From NCBI RefSeq assembly GCF_020253645.1, contig NZ_JADCBG010000028.1:25280-89279 (forward strand): a DNA stretch of 64,000 bases. Direction: 5' to 3'. Of the stretch, positions 57,610-64,000 are shown in pieces. Source of the DNA: Phenylobacterium sp. GTDB lineage: Bacteria; Pseudomonadota; Alphaproteobacteria; Caulobacterales; Caulobacteraceae. The first letter of the stretch is position 1, and each line of letters opens with the position of its first letter. Below the pieces are notes generated by a model, which did not search any database, was not told the origin of the DNA, and saw only the letters and a program-made list of their open reading frames with translations. The translations under genes were made by a program, and so were the position numbers.

Positions 57610-60198
57610 ATGACCGCCATGACCCGATACAACCCGAAAGACACCGAACCGAAATGGCGCCGCGCCTGGGAGGCGGCGGACGCCTTCCGCGCGGGACCTC
57701 CCGACCCTTCCCGGCCGAAGTACTATGTGCTGGAGATGTTCCCCTATCCCTCGGGGCGCCTGCACATGGGCCATGTGCGCAACTACGCCCTGGGCGATGT
57801 GATCGCCCGCTACAAGCGCGCCCGGGGCTTCAATGTCCTGCACCCCATGGGCTGGGACGCCTTCGGACTGCCGGCGGAAAACGCGGCTATGGAGCGGGGC
57901 GTCGATCCCAAGGCCTGGACCTACGACAACATCGCCCGGATGCGCAGCGAGCTCAAAGAGCTGGGCCTGTCCATCGACTGGTCCCGGGAGTTCGCCACCT
58001 GCGACGTGGAATACTACGGCCGGCAGCAGGCCTGGTTCCTGGACCTGTTCGAGAAGGGCCTGGTCTACCGCAAGGAGGGCCGGGTCAACTGGGATCCGGT
58101 GGACCAGACCGTCCTGGCCAACGAGCAGGTCATTGACGGCCGGGGCTGGCGATCCGGCGCGGTCGTCGAGAAGCGGCGGTTGAGCCAGTGGTTCCTGCGG
58201 ATCACCGACTATGCCGACGCCCTGACGGACGACCTCAAGGGCCTGGAGCGCTGGCCCGAGAAGGTCCGGACCATGCAGGAGAACTGGATCGGCCGCTCCC
58301 GGGGGGCCCGCTTCGCCTTCCACTTCACTGATTCTGCGCGACCGGACGGGTTGGAGGTCTACACGACCCGACCCGACACCCTGTTCGGAGCCGCCTTCGT
58401 GGGCGTGGCCGCCGACCATCCCCTGGCGGCGGACGTCGCGGCGCGCAACCCGGCCGCCGCGGCCTTCGTCGACGCCTGCCGGCGCGGCGCGGTCTCCGAG
58501 GCCGAGATCGAAACGGCGGAGAAGCTGGGCTTCGATACGGGCCTGAGGGTCCGGCATCCCTTCGATCCGGGCCTGGAGCTTCCAGTCTGGATCGCCAACT
58601 TCATCCTGATGGACTACGGGACGGGCGCCATCTTCGGCTGCCCGGCTCATGACCAGCGCGACCTGGACTTCGCCCGCAAGTATGGCCTGCCGGTCCGACC
58701 GGTCGTCCTGCCGCCCGGGGCGGACCCGGCGACCTTCGCGGTGGGCGAGGAGGCCTGGACCGGCCCCGGCGCCCTCTTCAACTCCGGCTTCCTGGACGGC
58801 CTGGACATCGAGTCCGCCAAGGCCGCGGCCATCGCCCGGCTGGAGGCGGACAGCGCCGGGGAAGGCGCCACGGTCTTTCGCCTGAGGGACTGGGGAGTCT
58901 CGCGCCAGAGGGCCTGGGGCTGTCCCATCCCGGTGGTGCACTGCCCCAGCTGCGGGGTCGTTCCGGTCGCCAGGGAGTCCCTGCCGGTGGCTCATCCGGC
59001 GGATATTGTCTTCGGAAAGGCGGGCAACGCCCTGGACCGGCACCCGACCTGGAAGCACGTGGCCTGCCCGTCCTGCGGCGGCGCGGCCCAGAGGGAGACC
59101 GACACCCTCGACACCTTCGTGGACTCCTCCTGGTACTTCGCCCGGTTCACGAACGTAGAAGCTGCTGAGCCGATCCAGAAGGCGGCGGCCGATTACTGGC
59201 TTCCCGTGGACCAGTACATCGGCGGGATCGAGCACGCGGTCCTGCACCTGCTCTACGCCCGGTTCGTGACCAAGGCCCTGGCCGACACGGGCTACCTGTC
59301 GGTCCGCGAGCCCTTTGACGGCCTGTTCACGCAAGGGATGGTGACCCACGAGACCTATCGCCGGCAGGGCGGGGAGTGGGTGGAGCCCGGGGAGGTGGCC
59401 ATCGAGACCGAGGGCCGCACCCGGCGGGCGCGGCTCCTGTCCACCGGGGAGCCCGTGGTCATCGGCGACGCCGAGAAGATGTCGAAGTCCAAGAGGAATA
59501 CGGTTTCTCCCGGCGAGATCTTCGAGGTCTACGGGGTCGACGCCGCGCGGCTGTTCGTCTTGTCCGACTCGCCCCCGGAACGGGACGCCCAATGGTCCAA
59601 CGCCGGGGTCGAAGGCGCCTGGCGGTTCGTCAACCGGGTCTGGGGCGAATTCGAGAGCCAGCCGGCCGGCCCGCACGCGGCCGATCCGACCCACCCCGGG
59701 GCAGAGGCGCTGCGCCGGGCGACCCATCGCCTGACCCGGGCCGTGACCGAGGCCATCGAGACCTTCCGGTTCAATTCCGGCATCGCCCGCCTCTACGAGT
59801 TCCTGAACCTCCTGCGCGAACACAAGGCGGAAGGCGCCTCTGAGGCCCTCCTGGCCGAGCGCGCCGAGGCCCTGTCAGTCTTCGCCCGGCTGATCGCCCC
59901 CTTCACACCCCACCTGGCCGAGGAGTGCTGGGCCCGGATCGGCGGCGAGGGCATGGTGGTCTTCACCCCCTGGCCGGCCTTCGACGAGGCCCTCACCCGG
60001 GAGGCCGAGGTGACCCTTCCGGTGCAGGTCAACGGCAAGCGGCGCTGGGAAATCCGCGCTCCGGCCGGCGCCGAGCCCGCCGACGTCGAAAAGATGGTGC
60101 TTGACGATCCGCAGACGGCCCGGCGTCTTGAGGGCCTGACCATCCGCAAGGTGATCGTGGTGAAGGATCGCATCGTCAACATCGTGGTCGCAGGATGA
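57610..60198 (+). CDS. leuS: Leucine--tRNA ligase
   Basis: [43 protein letters not shown]. Confidence 0.98.
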   Translation: MTAMTRYNPKDTEPKWRRAWEAADAFRAGPPDPSRPKYYVLEMFPYPSGRLHMGHVRNYALGDVIARYKRARGFNVLHPMGWDAFGLPAENAAMERGVDPKAWTYDNIARMRSELKELGLSIDWSREFATCDVEYYGRQQAWFLDLFEKGLVYRKEGRVNWDPVDQTVLANEQVIDGRGWRSGAVVEKRRLSQWFLRITDYADALTDDLKGLERWPEKVRTMQENWIGRSRGARFAFHFTDSARPDGLEVYTTRPDTLFGAAFVGVAADHPLAADVAARNPAAAAFVDACRRGAVSEAEIETAEKLGFDTGLRVRHPFDPGLELPVWIANFILMDYGTGAIFGCPAHDQRDLDFARKYGLPVRPVVLPPGADPATFAVGEEAWTGPGALFNSGFLDGLDIESAKAAAIARLEADSAGEGATVFRLRDWGVSRQRAWGCPIPVVHCPSCGVVPVARESLPVAHPADIVFGKAGNALDRHPTWKHVACPSCGGAAQRETDTLDTFVDSSWYFARFTNVEAAEPIQKAAADYWLPVDQYIGGIEHAVLHLLYARFVTKALADTGYLSVREPFDGLFTQGMVTHETYRRQGGEWVEPGEVAIETEGRTRRARLLSTGEPVVIGDAEKMSKSKRNTVSPGEIFEVYGVDAARLFVLSDSPPERDAQWSNAGVEGAWRFVNRVWGEFESQPAGPHAADPTHPGAEALRRATHRLTRAVTEAIETFRFNSGIARLYEFLNLLREHKAEGASEALLAERAEALSVFARLIAPFTPHLAEECWARIGGEGMVVFTPWPAFDEALTREAEVTLPVQVNGKRRWEIRAPAGAEPADVEKMVLDDPQTARRLEGLTIRKVIVVKDRIVNIVVAG

Positions 60199-60695
60199 GG
60201 CGCCGCAGAGTCTTCCTGCGGGGCCTGGTCCTGGTCGCCGGCCTGGCCCTGACCGGGTGCGGCTTCACCCCCCTCTACGCGACCCCGGATCTGGGGGCCG
60301 GCCTGGCGGCGGTGGAGGTGATGACCCCGGAAGGCCGGGCCGGGGCGCTGCTCCGGGAACAGCTGGACGACGCCCTGGGTCGCAGGGCCTCGGTGGCGCC
60401 CGCCTATCGGCTCGAGCTGGCCCTGTCCGAACTCCGCTATCCCCGGGGGGTCCGGGTGGATAACGTCGCGACCCGTTATGAATATGTCCTGACCGCCGCC
60501 TATACGCTCAGCGTCCCGGGGGCTGGCGAGCCCCTCAAGACCGGGCGGGTGCGCGTCGAGCTCTCCTACGACTCGGCGGATCAGCCCTACGCCTCCGTCA
60601 TCGCCCAGCAGGACGCCCAGGCCCGGGCGGCCCAGGAGGCCGCACGGCGGATCCACCTCGAGCTCGCCGCCTTCCTGGCGGGTCAGGGATCCTGA
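60195..60695 (+). CDS. lptE: LPS-assembly lipoprotein LptE
   Basis: [12 protein letters not shown] lipobox; position between leuS and holA. Confidence 0.85.
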   Translation: MRRRRVFLRGLVLVAGLALTGCGFTPLYATPDLGAGLAAVEVMTPEGRAGALLREQLDDALGRRASVAPAYRLELALSELRYPRGVRVDNVATRYEYVLTAAYTLSVPGAGEPLKTGRVRVELSYDSADQPYASVIAQQDAQARAAQEAARRIHLELAAFLAGQGS

Positions 60696-60700
60696 CCGGG

Positions 60701-61753
60701 GTGATCCTCAGCCGCAGGCCCGACCTCGAGAAGTTCCTGGCCCGGCCGGATCCGCGGGTCAGGGCCGCCGTCATCTATGGGCGGGACCTGGGTGTGGTCC
60801 GGGAGCGGGCCGCCCAGCTGGCCCGCGGGGTGACCGAGGATCCGGAAGATCCCTTCAATGTGGCCCTGCTCACCGAGGGCGATCTTGCCGGGGACGACGC
60901 CCGGCTGGAAGGTGAACTGGCGGCTCAGTCCCTGATGGGCGGCCGCAGGCTGGTCCGCCTCCGGCTCTCCGGGGAACGGGCGGCGAGCGAAAAGCTCGCG
61001 GTGGAGGCGCTGGGCCGGCTCCTGGGCGGGGAACTCAATCCCGAGGCCTTCCTTCTGGTCGAGGCCGGGGCGCTTGGGAGGGACTCCGCGCTTCGCAGGG
61101 CCGCCGAGAAGGCGGAGGCCTGCGTGGTCATCCCCTGCTACGAGGATGAGGCGGGGGACGTCGCGCGCATGACCCGGGAGGCCCTGGCGAACGACGGGGT
61201 CAGCCTGAACGCGGAAGCCCTCGCCCTCTTCGTGTCACGTCTGCCCCACGAGCGGGGCGTCGCCAGACGGGAGATCGAGCGCCTGGCCCTCTTTCTGGGC
61301 CCGGGCTCCGGGGCGGTCGCCGGACCGAAGGAGCTGGAGCCGTTCCTTGGCGTCGAGCCGGAGGCCTCCCTCGCGAACGCCGCCTCCGACGCCTTCGGAG
61401 GTCGCCTCGCGGAGGCCCAGGCGGGCCTGAGGCGCGCCGCCCAGGAAGGGGTGTCCGGCGTCGGGGCGGTGCGGGCCCTGGGGCAGCACCTGGGCAGGCT
61501 TCGCCGCGTCCTGACCCTGGCGGGGAATGGAGCGGGCCTCCAGGAGGCCGCCAAGGCCTCCGGCGTCTTCTGGAAGGATGAGCGGGAGTTCCTGAGGCAG
61601 GCGAGGGCCTGGAGCCTGGAGGCTCTGGAGTCCGTTTCCGGCGACATCCTGGCGGCGGACCGGGCCTGCAAGACGGCCCGCGCGCCGGATGACCTCATCG
61701 CCGAACGGCTGGCCCTGCAGGTCGCCGCCCGCGCACGGCGCCTCGGGCTCTAA
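60701..61753 (+). CDS. holA: DNA polymerase III subunit delta
   Basis: LGVVRERAAQLARGV..FNVALLTEGDL..QSLMGGRRLVRLR; follows lptE. Confidence 0.9.
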   Translation: MILSRRPDLEKFLARPDPRVRAAVIYGRDLGVVRERAAQLARGVTEDPEDPFNVALLTEGDLAGDDARLEGELAAQSLMGGRRLVRLRLSGERAASEKLAVEALGRLLGGELNPEAFLLVEAGALGRDSALRRAAEKAEACVVIPCYEDEAGDVARMTREALANDGVSLNAEALALFVSRLPHERGVARREIERLALFLGPGSGAVAGPKELEPFLGVEPEASLANAASDAFGGRLAEAQAGLRRAAQEGVSGVGAVRALGQHLGRLRRVLTLAGNGAGLQEAAKASGVFWKDEREFLRQARAWSLEALESVSGDILAADRACKTARAPDDLIAERLALQVAARARRLGL

Positions 61754-61774
61754 GAAACCTCCGTCTACGGAGGA

Positions 61775-62503
61775 TTACCCGGAGACGATCAGCCGGTAGC
61801 CGGCTTCATAGGTTTCCAGCCCTCTCAGGCCGCCATAGCGTCTGTCCCATTCACCGCTTTCCAGATCGGCGCGAAGACGCTCCAGTCCCGCCCCGGTATC
61901 GGCGAGGGCGCGAAACGACGAACTGCCTGAGCGGATGCGGGCGTCCAGGTAGGCCTCTGGTCGCCGCCAGTAGGTGTAGAGGAACCCGTCCGTGCAGTCG
62001 TGGGGAATGGCGAGGGGGGTGATGCGGACCGGACCGAGAGCCGCTTCGTAGACGTCCAGGGCGGGCATCCGGGCCTCGTCCAGGGCGGCCAGACCCGGAA
62101 TGTAGTCGGTCAGCCAGGGCCGGGCCGCGGGATCGAAGGTCAGGATGACGATCCGGCCCCGGACCACCCGCCTCAGTTCCCGCAGGCCGGCGATGGGATC
62201 GGGCCAGTGGTGGACCGTCAGCACGGCGAGCCCTGCCTCGAAGGCGCCATCGGCAAAGGGAAGAGCCTGGGCGACAGCCCGGACGGCGGGCGCCGCCCTT
62301 GCGGTCCGCTGGCGGATCATCTCGACTGAGGGCTCCACCGCGACGACCCATCGATCCGCAGGCTCATAATTGCCCGTTCCCGCCCCCACGTTCAGGAGGG
62401 GGGCGGGCGGACCCAGGGCGGCGACCAGCTTCGCGGCGATCCGGGGGTCGGCCCGCCGAAGTCCGGCATAGCCGTCGCCGATACGGTCATAGAGGGCAGG
62501 CAT
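61775..62503 (-). CDS. Class I SAM-dependent methyltransferase
   Basis: LLNVGAGTGNYEPADRWVVAVEPSVEMIRQR..AVLTVHHWPDPIAGLRELRRVV. Confidence 0.9.
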   Translation of the reverse strand: MPALYDRIGDGYAGLRRADPRIAAKLVAALGPPAPLLNVGAGTGNYEPADRWVVAVEPSVEMIRQRTARAAPAVRAVAQALPFADGAFEAGLAVLTVHHWPDPIAGLRELRRVVRGRIVILTFDPAARPWLTDYIPGLAALDEARMPALDVYEAALGPVRITPLAIPHDCTDGFLYTYWRRPEAYLDARIRSGSSSFRALADTGAGLERLRADLESGEWDRRYGGLRGLETYEAGYRLIVSG

Positions 62504-62535
62504 GGGGGGGGCGAACCAGTCGATATGGCCAAGAC

Positions 62536-63408
62536 CTACCGGCGCGAGAGCCGGCGGCAGATCTCGTCGAGCTGTTCCAGCGCGGCGTAGTGGATCCGGA
62601 CCTCGCCCTGGCCACCTCGGTCGGCGATCTCGACCCTCAGGCCGAGCGCGGCGGAAAGGTCGGACTCCAGGGCCTGGGTGTCGGCGTCCTTCCGGGCCGC
62701 CCGGGTCGAGGACCGCGGCGAAGAGCCGGTCTCTGCGTCAGACTGCAGGCGCTTGACCAAGGCCTCGGTCTCGCGGACGGACAGACCACGCTGCACGACC
62801 AGCTGGGCGGCGGCGAGGGGGTCTGGCGCCCCGAGCAGGGCCCGGGCGTGGCCGGCGCTCAACTCCGATTCCGACACCATGCCCTGGACCTCCGGGGGCA
62901 GGGAGAGGAGGCGGATGGCGTTGGCCACATGCGGCCGGCTCTTGCCCATGGCCTGGGCGACCTCGGCCTGGGTGCGGCCATATCGCTCCACCAGGCTGTG
63001 GTAGCCGTAAGCCTCTTCCATCGGCGTCAGGGACTCCCGCTGGACGTTCTCGGCGATGGCCGCCTCGAGCTGCTCGACGTCGGTCATCTGCCGGATGAGG
63101 GCCGGGATGGCGTGCAACCCCGCCCGCTGGGCGGCCTGCCATCGCCGCTCCCCGGCGATCAGCTCGAAATGGTCCGCGTTGAAGGGATGAGCCCGGACCA
63201 GGATCGGCTGAAGGACGCCGTTCGCCCGGATGGACTCGGTCAGGGCCTCCATCTCCTCCGGGGTGAAGCGGGCGCGCGGCTGGGCCTCGAAGCGATGGAT
63301 ATGGTGGATCGGAATCTCGGTCACGCTGCCCGGCGGAGGCGGCGGGGGGGGCGCCGCCTCTCCCAGGAGGGCGGAAAGGCCCCGGCCCAGTCCTCGCTTC
63401 TCAGCCAT
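62536..63408 (-). CDS. parB: Chromosome partitioning protein ParB
   Basis: KRGLGRGLSALLGE..QPRARFTPEEMEALTESIRANGVLQPILVR..LIAGERRWQAAQRAGLHAIPALIR. Confidence 0.97.
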   Translation of the reverse strand: MAEKRGLGRGLSALLGEAAPPPPPPPGSVTEIPIHHIHRFEAQPRARFTPEEMEALTESIRANGVLQPILVRAHPFNADHFELIAGERRWQAAQRAGLHAIPALIRQMTDVEQLEAAIAENVQRESLTPMEEAYGYHSLVERYGRTQAEVAQAMGKSRPHVANAIRLLSLPPEVQGMVSESELSAGHARALLGAPDPLAAAQLVVQRGLSVRETEALVKRLQSDAETGSSPRSSTRAARKDADTQALESDLSAALGLRVEIADRGGQGEVRIHYAALEQLDEICRRLSRR

Positions 63409-63418
63409 CGGGGCCTCC

Positions 63419-64000
63419 TCAGGCCGCCTGTCGCCGCGCGCGCTCGCGCTGGACGACTTCCCGGGCCAGCCTCAGATAGGCCTGACTGCCCGCGCAGTTG
63501 ATGTCGTAGACAAGGACCGGCTTGCCGAAGGACGGCGCCTCGGACACGCGCACATTCCGCGGGATCACCGTCTGGTAGACCGTCTCGCCGAAATGGCTGC
63601 GGACATCGCCCGCCACCTGCTCGGACAGGCGGTTGCGGCGGTCGAACATGGTCAGCACGACGCCCTGGATCTCCAGCCGCGGGTTCAGGCTTCCCCGGAC
63701 CAGGTCCACGGTGCGCATCAGCTGGCTGAGGCCCTCGAGGGCGAAGAACTCGCACTGGAGGGGCACGAGCACGGCGTCCGCCGCCGCCATGGCGTTGACG
63801 GTCAGGAGGTTCAGGGAGGGAGGGCAGTCGATCAGGACATAGGTATAGCGCCCGGACGCCCGCACCGCCTCGAGGGCGTCGCGCAGCCGGAAGGAGCGCC
63901 GCGCCTCCTGGCCCAGCTCGATCTCGACCCCGGAGAGATCGGGGTCGGCGGGCGCCAGGTCCAGGCCGGGCAGCCGGGTCGGCGTCACCGCATCGAGAAG
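63419..64000 (-). CDS. parA: Chromosome partitioning protein ParA (N-terminus beyond window)
   Basis: YVLIDCPPSLNLLTVNAMAAADAVLVPLQCEFFALEGLSQLMRTV; ORF still open at the window edge. Confidence 0.95.
   Translation of the reverse strand, partial: LLDAVTPTRLPGLDLAPADPDLSGVEIELGQEARRSFRLRDALEAVRASGRYTYVLIDCPPSLNLLTVNAMAAADAVLVPLQCEFFALEGLSQLMRTVDLVRGSLNPRLEIQGVVLTMFDRRNRLSEQVAGDVRSHFGETVYQTVIPRNVRVSEAPSFGKPVLVYDINCAGSQAYLRLAREVVQRERARRQAA

Overview
The window is a GC-rich chromosomal segment that looks like Caulobacterales (Phenylobacterium/Caulobacter-like; inferred from parA-parB ... holA-lptE-leuS, a CenR-like regulator and an NtrZ-like protein). Most of it is dense, often overlapping housekeeping and catabolic genes. 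These include polA, ftsK, leuS, hemC/hemD, tsaD, gpsA, acs, kynBU, xthA and parAB, plus tRNA-Ala(CGC) and tRNA-Thr(CGT). Accessory or unusual parts: (1) a ~4.6 kb lower-GC island at the left edge, flanked by a diverged ~100 bp duplication of the 5' end of an archaeal-type AMP/thymidine phosphorylase gene and carrying a frameshifted YHYH-domain gene; (2) the phosphorylase itself, overlapping a divergent PRPP synthetase-like gene; (3) a yybP-ykoY-like Mn2+ riboswitch before a UPF0016/GDT1 transporter; (4) a translationally coupled pair of predicted Tat-exported enzymes, one a SAM hydroxide adenosyltransferase (DUF62); (5) a five-gene overlapping GMC/Gfo/TIM-barrel operon, a candidate 3-keto-glycoside pathway, that runs into a strikingly AT-rich orphan membrane-protein gene and a UDG-fold gene; (6) two structured non-coding loci that look like sRNA/terminator units, at ~35.7-35.85 kb and ~52.76-52.91 kb. 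No CRISPR array, intact transposase, rRNA or prophage was recognised. All calls come from reading the sequence and ORF translations; no searches were run.
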